Source: Spiroplasma phoeniceum (GTDB taxonomy: Bacteria; Bacillota_I; Bacilli_A; Mycoplasmatales; Mycoplasmataceae). From it: DNA of 64,000 nucleotides. Location of the stretch: positions 1,240,001-1,304,000 of the forward strand of contig CP110830.1 of NCBI GenBank assembly GCA_026239495.1, given 5' to 3'. Under the pieces are notes generated by a model. That model had not been told where the DNA came from. It worked only from the letters and a program-made list of their open reading frames with translations, and did not search any database. The position numbers and the translations under genes were made by a program. Shown one piece after another: positions 42,887 through 53,895 of the stretch (its first letter is position 1; each line of letters begins with the position of its first letter).

Positions 42887-43450
42887 AATTATGAATTATT
42901 TTAATAATTTTATCTTGTTAAATACATCTTATTGTGTGTTTTAAGGGCTAAATTAGCAATAAAATATATTAAGTTTAGATATTTATAATCAAAAATGTAT
43001 TGTAATTGTAAATTATTGTTATATAATTAAATTACGTTTTAATCTTTTTATATTAAAAAAGAGTTTATGCTGACTTGTTAATCGGACAAGGATAAAAAAA
43101 GAGGAGTTTATAAAATGGCACTTACAAAAGAACAATTAATAGAACAAGGTTTAAGTGAAGAGGTTGCAGAAAATATCTTAAATCAGTTTAATAATGAAGC
43201 AAAGCAAATTAGAGAAAGTGTGCAAAAACGAAAAGATACTATTTCAAAAGAAGAGTATTTAAAAGTTGCTAATGAATTAGATGAATTAAAAGCATTTAAA
43301 GATATTCCATCTACTAAAATTGAAGATATTAAAACTAATTTAAATAAAGTTAGTGGTAGTTCTTTATCTGAAAAAATGCAAACTTTAAAAGAATTAAAAC
43401 CTGATTTGTTTGTTGAAGAGCAACCATCAGTTTCACCAACTAATTTTATT

Positions 43451-44519
43451 AGACTTCTTGCATAACCCATTAAAATAATTTCAAATATTTGTAAAAAGGG
43501 GTTAATATAAAATTATAATTTTAATTAATTATGTCTTTTATTTAAAAATTTAATATTTTGCCACAACGAAAAATTATTTTATTATTCAAATTCGTTAATT
43601 TTAAATAAATCTTTTATGATAACTATAATAATTGTAAATTATAAATTGAAGCAATTAAATTAAATCTTAAACTAAATCGTTTCCTTCGATTACGATATTT
43701 TTCTGTAATAATTTTAAATTTTTTAAGAATAGCAAAAATATTTTCAATAATAATTCTTATTTTTGAAACTAGTCTATTATGTTGTTTTTGTTCTTTATTT
43801 AAATGTTTTTTCTTAGTTTTCTTTGTGGGCATTATAACATTATTGTGAATTTTTTGTATTCCTTGATAACCACTATCAACTATTAATTTGGTATTTTTTA
43901 AAATTGCGATTTTTGATTCTTTAAATAAAGCATAATCGTGTTTTTTACCAAGCGAAAAACTTGTTGCAATAATTTTTTTGGTTTCTTGTTCGATAATTAC
44001 TTGTGTTTTAATAGTGTGTTTTTTCTTTTTACCAGAATAAGATTGTTTTTGTCTTTTTTGGGCGTTGGATTGGGGTTTCGGTAACATCAATAATAATAGT
44101 TTTATCATTAAAATAATCATTTATTAGTGCTTTTTTACCAGCAACTTGCTGAAAATCAGGGTGTTTAATTAAAATATCTTCAATTCACTTGATATTGCGA
44201 TAACAATTAGATTCACTAATTCCGAAATTTTTTCCAAGATGAAAATAAGTTCGATATTCTCGTCAATACGATAAAGTCATCAATAATCGATTTTCTAGTG
44301 ATAATTTATTAGCTTTGCCACCTTTTTTAAATTTTTCTATTTCAGCTACTTGTAAAATATCTAACATTTTATTAAAAATATCTTGTTTTATTCCTGTTAA
44401 TCTTAATCATTCTTTATCATTAATATTTTTAAATTCATCAAATTTCATAATTTAATATCCTCATAAATTATATTTTATAATAATATTTTAATAATAAAAC
44501 CAGGTATCGCAAGAAGTCT
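43451..44519 (-). mobile_element. IS-A copy inside scaffold-like gene
   Basis: 1069 bp with ATT duplications at 43448-43450 and 44520-44522. One base shorter than other copies because the slippery run is six A. Confidence 0.9.
43623..44448 (-). pseudogene. IS-A transposase with shortened slippery run
   Basis: With six instead of seven A at the slip site the two halves are offset by +1 rather than -1, so normal -1 slippage cannot join them. The C-terminal half is open for 165 codons. Confidence 0.8.
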
Positions 44520-44663
44520 ATTAAAGATATGATTGAAAAATCGGTTGAAAATAAAAATGATGAAATTGCAACTATTAAAGAAAAAGGAGCATATACTCCT
44601 GAGGAAATTAAAAAATTAACTGATTATACACTTAAAAACCTTAGATAATAAGGAGTGAAAATT

Positions 44664-46034
44664 ATGGCAACAATTAATTTGCCACAAGTACCTTTTATAT
44701 TACAAGGTAATACAACAGGGCAAAAAGCGTATGTTGATATGGTTAATGCTTTATTGCGTGGACCTTTATATAATGAATATGCAAGTATTATGCAGTATGC
44801 TACTGCAACAGCAGAACAAGTTGCTTGATTACCTAATGCAGGACAAGCACTATATAATTTAACTCATCGTGTAGTATGACAAAATGATTATTCATTACCA
44901 AATGGTGGAACAACTCAAACAATTGGTTTAACAAGAATTCCAGTTCCTATTGATAAAAGATTTAATTTAAAATTAATGAATGAGGCTTTTGACTTAGCAT
45001 TAATAGAACAAAATATTAAAAATGGTGTTATTGCCGATGCTATTTCTAGTGTTGTACATAATAAATTTGTTAATTTAGAATGTGAATTAATTCAGGGGAT
45101 TTATGATTATTGTTTAGCAGATGGTCAGTATGAAGTAATTCCATTTCGTAGTTATACAGCTGAAAATGCTGATGATGCAAATAAAGCATTCTTTATATTA
45201 AATGAAACTTTGATTGAATTAACAAATCAAATTAGTAATTTATATTTTGGTTTGCCAACCGATAAAATGTTTATGGTTTTAGGTCGAAGAGCCTATTTAG
45301 GATTAACACCTGCTTATTTAAAAGTAATTGGTTCACAAGCCCAATTAAAAGCGATGGTTAATGGTGAATTATATGAAAATACAGCAATGGGTATTCCTGT
45401 ATCAAAAAGCTTTCATTTAGAAAAAACATATACAAAAGGACAAGTTAATCGTGATAAAGGATATAATTTTACTAATGTAAATGGTTTGATTATTAATAAA
45501 CAAGTTTGAGCATATCCAATTAATATGGATACTATTCAACAAGTTTTAGATAATGATACTGCTAACCCTAAATGAATTGGTAAAGTTCAATATGCAACAC
45601 CAACTATTTTATATCCAAAAACATGTAAAATTATTTTAGAAAAACAACCAACACAAGATGAAATTAATACTGCTAAAAATAATCTTAATAAAACATTTAG
45701 AGTACCAGTTGATTATGTAATCACTGCACCAACACCAAGTAAAATAGATATTAGTAAAATTAATAAAATAGATAAACCAACTATTCATGTTGCAGAACCA
45801 ACACAAACAACAGCCGAACAGTTAAAACCACAATTTAAAGCTGTTGTTTTAAAAGCAGTAAAAGCCGTAGATAGTTCTTTAACCGAAAGTGATTTTTATT
45901 ACTTTATTGAAAGCAAAGGTGAAGATTGACCAATTAATATTACAAATGATAAAACTGTTGAAGTTCAAATTGAAGGTAAAAACAACGCTAGTGGTCAAAC
46001 AAATCCGATTGATGTAGTAATTAAAAATTCTTAA
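44664..46034 (+). CDS. Major capsid protein (type 2)
   Basis: A 456-residue protein starting MATINLPQVPFILQGNTTGQ, with AAGGAG upstream. The body (residues 1-350) has typical capsid-like features: a conserved long helix region (LMNEAFDLALIEQNIKNGVI), IPVPIDKRFNLK, and KMFMVLGRRAYLGLTP. It is the most likely shell protein from position after the scaffold-like gene. Residues about 360-456 (KIDISKINKIDKPTIHVAEP to the end) are nearly the same as the end of the type 1 capsid, although the bodies differ. This tail domain resembles the spiralin repeat and may be displayed on the particle surface. Confidence 0.75.
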
Positions 46035-46040
46035 TAAACA

Positions 46041-46979
46041 ATGAATTTACTAATATTACGAGTTTTAACTTTATTAGTATCTAATTTAGAAAATAAACCT
46101 TTGATAAGTAAATTTGTAAATTTAATTAATAGAGTTAATCAAGTTCAAAATAAAGTATTAAAGCCAATTAATTATATTACTGATAAATATAATAAAATTA
46201 CAAATAAAGTTGAAGATATTTATCAGTGATTAAATCCATTTACTTATGTAGATTTAATTAAAAAAGGTCATAAAAAAGAAATACAACAAATATTAAGTCA
46301 ATTAGAAAAAGATAATAATATTAAAAATAGAGAACAATTTAAAAATGAAAATTATCTAAATACTAATTGACAACCTTTAAATAGTAGTTGACTTGATAGT
46401 GGAATGTTTAATATAACTAATAAATTAACTTTAACAGGTAATTTAACTATTTTAATATATACAAAAACAGCAAAGCATCCGAAATTTTATGGACCTTATG
46501 TTTATCCTAGTGTTCCAGTTGAAATTTGAAAATTATTAAGTAATGCTGTATCTAATGCAGGGGCTTTATTTTGGCTTTATTGATTAAGAAAATGATTACC
46601 TAGTCATTTAAGAAATTATATTAAAAAACGATTACCGCAAGCATTAAAAGAAAAATATCCCAAAGGAACTACTAAATTAACATTACCAACAGTTCAAAAA
46701 TTACAACAAATTAAAAAGTTTATTAATAATTTAAAGATTGGACATTTTAATTTTAATTTTGCTGGTGAAATTAATAATAAAAAATGGTATCGTGAACGCC
46801 GAAGTGATGTTAAAAATATTAATAATTTATATAAAACACCAGTTAAAAATATGTTTTACAAAACTAATCAAACTATTAAAACAATTAAGAAAACAAAAAC
46901 AAGAGTTAATAGTTATAAGCCAAGTAATTTAAAAAATAAATATCGTAATCAATTAAGAGGTGTTTTATATGGAAAATAA
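46041..46979 (+). CDS. Phage membrane-associated protein (type 2)
   Basis: A 312-residue very basic protein. A short hydrophobic N-terminus (MNLLILRVLTLLVSNL) and a central aromatic hydrophobic segment (LLSNAVSNAGALFWLYWL, about residues 155-173) suggest membrane contact; the C-terminal 130 residues are Lys/Arg-rich and could bind DNA. It follows capsid by 6 bp and overlaps the fibre gene by 11 bp. It may be an ejection or minor head protein. A broken second copy is at 545-903. Confidence 0.6.
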
Positions 46980-48240
46980 TTTAAGTAATTTGTTATTTAT
47001 AACAGTTGAAGATGTTAAAGAAAGTAAACTTTGACAACCTATTAATGATAGAAAACAATCTGCTTATAATGATAATTTAATTTATAATGCTATTTTAAAA
47101 ACTAGTTTATGAATGGATAGATTATCAGGTGGAACAATTTCCTATAAGATTAATAAAAAAGAATTATTTCCCTGAGTAAAAAAAGATAATACTGGTTTAA
47201 TTGAATATGATAAATGATTAAGTTATATTCAATCTGCTTGTTTATTAGCAGTTATTAATTTATATTTACCCAAAGGTGTTAATGATTTAACTGGTAGTGC
47301 TTCATTTTCCCAGGGCGGAGTTGCTTATTCTCAAACTAATGACTCTGAAGCAAATCAAAATATTACTCGTGATGTTAAAAATGCTTTAAAATTAGCAGGT
47401 GAAATAATTGATATTATATCTAGTAAAACAGTATCTAGACCTTATAATTATAGTTTAGATAATTATGCTCATCCCTGAGAAGAAGAATATAAACATATTA
47501 GTAAAAAAACTTTTTATCCAACATTATTATTTTGATTAAAAGAACGATTACAAACAGATAATTCAATAAATATTTCTTATCCCACTATTAATGACTTTTC
47601 TAAAATTGATTATAATGAATATATTAAACTTATTGTTCCGTTTGATAATAATACTATTTATGAAGAAAATGGATTATGAAAAGCAAAACAAGGTGGCGAT
47701 ATTCCTTCAGATGTTATTAAAGATAGTGATTTAAATAAAAATTATATTGAAAAAGTTGATGGTAAATATATTGTAAAAACATCACAAGATATTAATCTTA
47801 AACAAGATAAATTAGTAAGTGGCACAAATATTAAAACTATTAATGGTAATTCATTATTAGGTAGTGGTGATATACATATTAGTGGTAGCAATGATTGAGA
47901 AATTGTTAATACTAGTGATTTTAAACCTAATGATACTCAATATATTTTACCAATTACTCCTAATGGAATATATAAATATAAAGTTGAATTAGGATATTTA
48001 AAAGATAATAAAACTATTTATAAAAGTTCATTAATTTTTAGTGAAAAAAACTTTGATAAAAATTATGATGTAGTAGTTGGAAATACCTTTCAATTTTCAG
48101 GTTTACCTATTTTTACAATATCTATTAGTTTAAGAAAAGGTTATCAAAATGCTATTATTAATTTATTAAATCAAAATAATGTTAAATATGAAATACAAAC
48201 ATTAAATATTGAAAGAAAAAGAATAAAATATTCAAATTAA
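46969..48240 (+). CDS. Phage tail fibre / receptor-binding protein
   Basis: A 423-residue protein. Residues about 275-300 contain NIKTINGNSLLGSGDI, the well-known motif of tailed-phage fibre proteins that precedes a trimeric C-terminal head. The last 110 residues, from DWEIVNTSDFKPND, form a beta-rich domain, the likely receptor-binding tip, and a related domain ends the type 1 fibre at 21428. The N-terminal region is globular with a PWEEEYKHISKKTFYPT segment. Start overlaps the previous gene, implying coupling. Confidence 0.75.
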
Positions 48241-48251
48241 ATACAGAATTA

Positions 48252-48482
48252 ATGTCAGATGAACCACATTCTATTTATGAGCGTGATATGGATACTATTT
48301 CAGCAAAAGAAAAATTAGATTCTTGATATACTGATAAAAAAATAAATAGTGCAACAACTATCAATGAATTAAATTTAATTGAAAAACATACAATATGAAG
48401 AATTATTTTGAATAATAAAAATGATATTAAAGAATTATTTAATAAAAAATTATTAGAGGTAAATAATTATGAAACAAGATAA
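48252..48482 (+). CDS. Small phage protein, 76 aa
   Basis: Charged helical protein starting MSDEPHSIYERDMDTISAKE; no ribosome site stronger than the GAATTA context, and translation is probably coupled to the fibre gene 11 bp upstream. Its end overlaps the next gene by 14 bp. It could be a fibre chaperone by position, but nothing in the sequence shows it. Confidence 0.5.
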
Positions 48483-48574
48483 AACAACTTGATTAAAGGG
48501 TGCCTTACCTTGAAATTGATTTAAAAAAGACTCTATTCCGACTTATAATTGAACTCATAAAGATATTAGAGAAT

Positions 48575-49643
48575 AGACTTCTTGCGATACCTGGTTTTAT
48601 TATTAAAATATTATTATAAAATATAATTTATGAGGATATTAAATTATGAAATTTGATGAATTTAAAAATATTAATGATAAAGAATGATTAAGATTAACAG
48701 GAATAAAACAAGATATTTTTAATAAAATGTTAGATATTTTACAAGTAGCTGAAATAGAAAAATTTAAAAAAGGTGGCAAAGCTAATAAATTATCACTAGA
48801 AAATCGATTATTGATGACTTTATCGTATTGACGAGAATATCGAACTTATTTTCATCTTGGAAAAAATTTCGGAATTAGTGAAGCTAATTGTTATCGCAAT
48901 ATCAAGTGAATTGAAGATATTTTAATTAAACACCCTGATTTTCAGCAAGTTGCTGGTAAAAAAGCACTAATAAATGATTATTTTAATGATAAAACTATTA
49001 TTATTGATGTTACCGAAACCCCAATTCAACGCCCAAAAAAAGACAAAAACAATCTTATTCTGGTAAAAAGAAAAAACACACTATTAAAACACAAGTAATT
49101 ATAGAACAAGAAACCAAAAAAATTATTGCAACAAGTTTTTCGCTTGGTAAAAACACGATTATGCTTTATTTAAAGAATCAAAAATCGCAATTTTAAAAAA
49201 TACCAAATTAATAGTTGATAGTGGTTATCAAGGAATACAAAAAATTCACAATAATGTTATAATGCCCACAAAGAAAACTAAGAAAAAACATTTAAATAAA
49301 GAACAAAAACAACATAATAGACTAGTTTCAAAAATAAGAATTATTATTGAAAATATTTTTGCTATTCTTAAAAAATTTAAAATTATTACAGAAAAATATC
49401 GTAATCGAAGGAAACGATTTAGTTTAAGATTTAATTTAATTGCTTCAATTTATAATTTACAATTATTATAGTTATCATAAAAGATTTATTTAAAATTAAC
49501 GAATTTGAATAATAAAATAATTTTTCGTTGTGGCAAAATATTAAATTTTTAAATAAAAGACATAATTAATTAAAATTATAATTTTATATTAACCCCTTTT
49601 TACAAATATTTGAAATTATTTTAATGGGTTATGCAAGAAGTCT
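48575..49643 (+). mobile_element. IS-A copy inside phage membrane gene
   Basis: 1069 bp with AAT duplications at 48572-48574 and 49644-49646. Its own transposase has lost one A in the second frame. Confidence 0.9.
48646..49471 (+). pseudogene. IS-A transposase with extra frameshift
   Basis: The slip site is intact, but a run of six A after CTTGGT (near 49146) has become five, which shifts the second half. Only the last 69 codons remain as a clear separate frame. Confidence 0.8.
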
Positions 49644-50265
49644 AATGAGAAAGAAAATATAAAATTCGTAGTTGAGTAGTTAGTTTTTATACATTAATAT
49701 TTTTAATATTAAATTGTTGATTAGAATATGGTATGATTAATGGCATTAAAGACCAAATTAATTGGTATAATTATGGACAATATTGAGGTAATGGAATTGC
49801 TATTTTACTAACACCTTTATTTACACACGGAATTCAAGGTATATTTGTTGCTAGTAGTAAACCAAAAGTTGATATGAAAATTGATATTCCACGATTAAAA
49901 ATATCTAAAATGGGATTAGTATTTACAATATTACCTTTAATTACTTTAATAATTTCTTTAATTATCATTTGAATTGATAAATCAAAATGAAAAAAAGACC
50001 ATTTACGACATTGTTTGGACTGCCGTATTAATCCGCGTGTCATTCAACCACGAATAGCAAAACAATGAAATAATTTAGATGGCATAACAGAAGAAAAATT
50101 AAAAAATATACAAAATGAAAATAATAAAGAATTAAATTTAAAATAAACTATATATAGGGGCGGTTGATATTTTTGGGTGGTTATATAGTTTAATTTATAA
50201 ATTATTTTGTTCTGAAAGGATAGATGGCCACTGTTTGAGTAAGGATAAGAAAGGAATTAAATAAA

Positions 50266-50553
50266 ATGAATGAAACATTAATGATTGTTTTACTTGTGTT
50301 AGCAGGTGCAGGTGGAATGGGTAGTCTTGGTATTCTAGGCTTATCTGCTAAAAAAATTAAAAAATATAAAGCAGAAATTAGAGAATTAAGAACTGCTGTT
50401 ATTGCCCACGAAAAACATTTACGAGGACCTGATTATGCAACAGAATTAGCATTAAAAACAGGTCAAATTAAAAATGTTAAAAAACAAGTTAAAGTAAATG
50501 ACAAAAAACAACAACAAAAAGATGCTATTAGAAAACTAACAAATAGTATTTAA
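50266..50553 (+). CDS. Small phage protein with one membrane helix
   Basis: A 95-residue protein with one N-terminal hydrophobic helix rich in Gly (LMIVLLVLAGAGGMGSLGIL) and a long basic helical cytoplasmic part. It is the last gene of the rightward operon, with its own leader and AAAGGA site, and a terminator follows. This build resembles pinholin- or spanin-like accessory proteins or a small virion protein; the choice cannot be made from sequence. Confidence 0.6.
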   Translation: MNETLMIVLLVLAGAGGMGSLGILGLSAKKIKKYKAEIRELRTAVIAHEKHLRGPDYATELALKTGQIKNVKKQVKVNDKKQQQKDAIRKLTNSI

Positions 50554-50583
50554 AAAAATAACCTTAATTGGTTATTTTTTATT
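50551..50583. terminator. Terminator between convergent phage operons
   Basis: AAAATAACC and GGTTATTTT form a stem around a six-base loop; it lies between the rightward late operon and the leftward early operon. Confidence 0.8.
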
Positions 50584-50755
50584 TTTCTTTATTGTGTTTT
50601 ATATAAAAATTAATAAGATGTTCAATTCGTTGCGAATAAGTAAAGTCATTAAATTCATTTCAAACTTTTTCTTCATTTTCATTTAAGTAAATATTAACAT
50701 TACGAATTAATTTAGAATAATATTTTCCTGTTTTTTGATTAAATGAATGTTTCAT
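50579..50755 (-). CDS. Small phage protein, 58 aa
   Basis: Begins MKHSFNQKTGKYYSKLIRNV and ends FYIKHNKEK. Basic, with a helical C-terminal half (WNEFNDFTYSQRIEHLINFY) that could be a ribbon-helix-helix-like DNA binder, though this is a guess. It is the last gene of the leftward operon and starts 4 bp after the RuvC-like gene. Confidence 0.5.
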
Positions 50756-50759
50756 AATA

Positions 50760-51231
50760 TTAACCCTTATAATTAGCAATAATAATAGCATCTCGTAAAT
50801 GATTACTTATTTTTTGATTATTATAAAATCAACCTTTACCATATTGATAAGTTAAATTATTATCTTTATCATATTTTCATATACAACTATCATTATATTT
50901 ACTTAAATTTTCTATATTTTTAACAACTGATTTAGTATGTTTTGGCGATACTCAATTAACATTATTTAATTCGTGTGTATCATATTTAATTACTCCAATT
51001 ATTTTTAATAAATCATCACGGTCGTTTGAACCATTAGCATTTGTATATAAACAATCTTCAATATTAATAATTGCATCTTGTTTTAACTTATCTAAAATAA
51101 TATCGGTTTGTGCAATTCAATCATGATTTGTATATTCAGATTTATCAATTAATTTATTATCTTCAAAAATAGCAACAGCCGTAGTACCAGTTCCTGATGG
51201 GGTCAATACCTATTTTTATCAAGTCGCTCAT
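50760..51231 (-). pseudogene. RuvC-like resolvase gene, frameshifted
   Basis: From the second frame on, the product is IGIDPSGTGTTAVAIF ... IINIEDCLYT ... HLRDAIIIANYKG, with the D, E, and D residues of RuvC-type resolvases. The ATG at 51231 is out of frame with it because of a CCCC run (about 51201-51204) where CCC is expected. Either a real mutation or a sequencing slip. It overlaps recT by 16 bp. Confidence 0.7.
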
Positions 51232-52121
51232 TCCTCATCATTGTTAACTGTTGGTAATACATTTGATATATCTTCTTCTTTAACTACATTATTATCTGTC
51301 ACTTCTTCACTTGGTTCGGATAAATTATTATTTGATGTATTTTCATTACTAATTTGGCTCTTATTTATGCTTATATTACTATCATTATCAATATAAATCT
51401 TTTCATCATTAGTTGTAATAACTGCTTGGTCTGATTTATATGCTTGTTGTAATTCAACAGACATAATACCTCATTTTCGCAATAAACTAGTTAATACTGT
51501 TTTAAGTGCCATTTCATCAAAAGTAGCAATATAAAATGACTTATTTTTAGCATAAGTTTTAGAATATTTTATAAAATGATTTTCCGTTTGTTCTTTTGTC
51601 ATATATAAAGTTTTTTCAAAACCATTAACCATTTTAAAATAAGATACATAACATATAATTGATAATTTTTTTCTTTCATCTTCATCTTGTATTCAATTAA
51701 AAGTAGCACCTTTTAATCTATCATAATTTACTAATTCACCAGTTCTAACATCTGATACTGACATATCTAAATATTGACCGCTTCTTTGTGCTAATTGAAT
51801 ATAACCTTTATAACCCATTTGAAATTGAGCTTGATTAATTAATTCTTGTATTTCACGACCATTAATAATTCTTGTTATTTTAGTATTATATGGAACGACA
51901 TAAGCATATCCGAATTGCTTTTCCATAGGTAAATTTAATAAAACACCTTGATAACAAGCGGTCATAATTGTTTTTGGGTCTGCTTTTTGTAATAATTCAT
52001 TACTGTTTGATATTGAAACTATATTACTCTTAAATCTTGCAATTTCATTTTCATTTGAAAATTTACTTTTTATTCATTCTGTTGCTTTATCTGTTCTTAA
52101 AAATTCAACAATATTTGCCAT
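51216..52121 (-). CDS. recT: RecT-like single-strand annealing protein
   Basis: A 301-residue protein starting MANIVEFLRTDKATEWIKSK. Family features include KTIMTACYQGVLLNLPMEKQ, a GYAYVVPYN strand, and QFQMGYKGYIQLAQRSGQY, typical of RecT/Bet-class proteins that anneal complementary DNA strands during phage replication and recombination. A Ser/Asn/Glu-rich disordered tail (last 70 residues) follows the core. The reading frame continues 4 codons past a TGA to a TAA at 51216. Upstream is a coiled-coil protein, downstream a RuvC-like resolvase: together a phage recombination set. Ribosome site AAAGGAG. Confidence 0.85.
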
Positions 52122-52122
52122 A

Positions 52123-52824
52123 TTATTTTTCTCCTTTATTTATTTTAAAATTAATACCTTTAATACCAATTAAATTAATATCTTTATTACTATCTCATTG
52201 TTCTTTAATTTCATTTTTAACAATTTGTTCATCAACAATTAAATAGTTTTTAATAAGATTAATAAGTTCTAATTTATCAGCTTTTTGTAAAAAATCATCA
52301 TTAATACCTATAACTTCAATATCTTTAACTAATAATTTTTCTTTACGAAAATTACTAGTAATAATTTTTAATTCTTGCTCTTGTTTTGCTACACTTTTAA
52401 TTTCTAAAAATTGTTCTTTTTTATGATTTTCAATAATTTCATTTTGTTTTTGAAATTGAATATTAATAACACTATTTTTTAAATAATCATGATTATTCTT
52501 AATATTATTTTCTAAATTCAAAATATCTTTTCTAATAAAATTTAATTCATCTTTAAAATTTTTTATTAATTCTAATGGTTCTCTAAAAACATAATCAATT
52601 TTTGAAACTACTAGTTTTAAATTTTTTAGTGATTGTGATTTATATTCTCCATTTATTAATCAAGCTTGTTGTCGATATATAAATTCTGCTAATTCTTGTC
52701 CATTTTCATCAATTCATTTTTTAATTGTTAATGCTTTTAAACTTAATTCTTTAAAATCATTTCCTTTTAAATAAAATGGATAAGTAATATTTTTAACTTC
52801 ATTATTTAATTTTAAATCTGACAT
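52123..52824 (-). CDS. Phage coiled-coil protein upstream of recT
   Basis: A 233-residue protein: a folded N-terminal 85 residues (MSDLKLNNEVKNITYPFYLK), a long coiled coil (about 85-165), and a C-terminal part. Its place directly before recT, and the general plan, recall DUF1351-type phage proteins, which sit beside single-strand annealing proteins, but the similarity is not certain. The stop overlaps the recT ribosome site by design, so the two are co-translated. A copy with a lost start codon is at 2742. Confidence 0.6.
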
Positions 52825-52826
52825 AA

Positions 52827-52964
52827 TTAAATTTCCTCTAATTCCATTTCTTCAATTAAATTATCAATATACTCATAAGCATTATCTTCTGAATGACATT
52901 CTTCTAATGCCATATTAAATAAGTCTTCTTCAGTATAAACATAATCATCTTCATATTTTCACAT
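52827..52964 (-). CDS. Small acidic phage protein, 45 aa
   Basis: Starts MWKYEDDYVYTEEDLFNMA; about 35 percent Asp and Glu. Its end is 2 bp from the next gene. A second intact copy exists at 3446. Acidic small phage proteins often act as DNA mimics or inhibitors, but no evidence beyond charge is present. Confidence 0.6.
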
Positions 52965-52965
52965 A

Positions 52966-53139
52966 TTATTCACATCCTCGTCATTTAATATTTTCGTTTT
53001 CTAAATCAATAATTGTTGTTAATCATTCTTGTTGATTTTCAACATTAGCAGTAATTTTTGCTTCTTCTAATGTATAAAAGAAGTTTGTTTTAAAATCACC
53101 ATATTTACTTTTCATTACTAATAAATATCTTTTATTCAT
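52966..53139 (-). CDS. Small phage protein, 57 aa
   Basis: Starts MNKRYLLVMKSKYGDFKTNF and reads through one TGA to end IKWRGCE. It overlaps the upstream gene by 8 bp and the downstream gene follows within 1 bp. Predicted as an alpha/beta small protein; function unknown. Confidence 0.55.
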
Positions 53140-53386
53140 AATTTATCACCTCGTAATCTGCTTCTTCATCTTCTAAATAATCACTAATTAAACCTTTAAC
53201 TTTATCAATTTCATATCATTTGCAATTTAAATTAAAATCTATTGGTAATTCAATATTACCTACGTGTCGTTCTTCATTACCAAATTTAAGATATAAATTT
53301 AACTCTCAATTACCTAAATAATCACGATTAATTTGTGCATAAATAATATCTTTATTTGTAATTTTTAATGCTTTATTACATATCAT
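53132..53386 (-). CDS. Small phage protein, 84 aa
   Basis: Starts MICNKALKITNKDIIYAQIN with AAGGAG upstream and ends in an acidic helix (ISDYLEDEEADYEVINYE). First clear gene of this block after the structured region. Function unknown. Confidence 0.6.
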
Positions 53387-53895
53387 TTTTAATTCTCCTT
53401 TTTTAACTCGCTGGCACTCACTCCCAAGTGAAAGTGCCAAAGTGAGAGTTGGTTATATAAGTATTTATCTATTTATTTACTACGCCATCCGCTTCACTGG
53501 GGGTGAGCGGTGGCGGTATGTTAATTGTTTGAATGTTTAATAATCCACAGTTGTTTTTTGTTTTTTACGCCAGAGAGTTTTCTCTCTCTTCATCCGCACC
53601 ATTTCAGGTCAAAGCGTTCAGTTTTTAAAATAAATTCACTTGCACCTTGAAGAGCCTAATGCTGGCTTTGTGGTTTTAATTAAACCGCTGCCACTTCTAA
53701 GAAGTAATATCTATCGCAAATTTATTTATAAAGTCACTATCTCTATGGTTTATTGTCGTTTGATATTAACCTTGGACTTACCACGACTATCGCTTGTTAA
53801 AGCGTCTATTATTTCCGGACTGATTACCGCTGGGCTAGACCGACTCATGTGGAATAAAAACACTTAGTTATTTAAAATAACCGTCCCACTTTGCA
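53387..53895. other. Structured phage intergenic region, copy 3
   Basis: Homologous to 3835-4330 and to the inverted region 28376-28853. Three hairpins are visible: GGCACT...AGTGCC (about 53413-53438), CGCCATCCGCTTCA...TGAGCGGTGGCG (about 53483-53514) and GAGAG/CTCTC (about 53573-53588). A minus-strand frame ending NKKQLWIIKHSNN (stop near 53520) might code for a small protein. Candidate replication origin, leader RNA or ncRNA. Confidence 0.65.

Larger units (their letters stand above)
43115..44648 (+). pseudogene. Scaffold-like gene interrupted by IS-A
   Basis: Removing IS-A and one ATT gives a 153-residue frame: MALTKEQLIEQGLSEEVAEN at the start and IKKLTDYTLKNLR at the end. It is charged and helical with a likely coiled coil and lies 15 bp before the capsid gene, so a scaffold role fits. 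The ribosome site is GAGGAG. The insertion after codon 112 leaves a truncated product, so head assembly from this copy is doubtful. Confidence 0.75.
48469..50146 (+). pseudogene. Phage membrane protein gene interrupted by IS-A
   Basis: Without IS-A and one AAT repeat, a 201-residue frame results (MKQDKTTWLKGALPWNWFKK at the start, NNKELNLK at the end). It has two strong membrane segments (VSFYTLIFLILNCWLEYGMI and LVFTILPLITLIISLIIIWI) and a Cys pair (CLDC) in the C-terminal domain. GAGG lies upstream of the ATG. The interruption after codon 35 removes both helices from the product. It may be a holin or a particle membrane protein. Confidence 0.75.
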
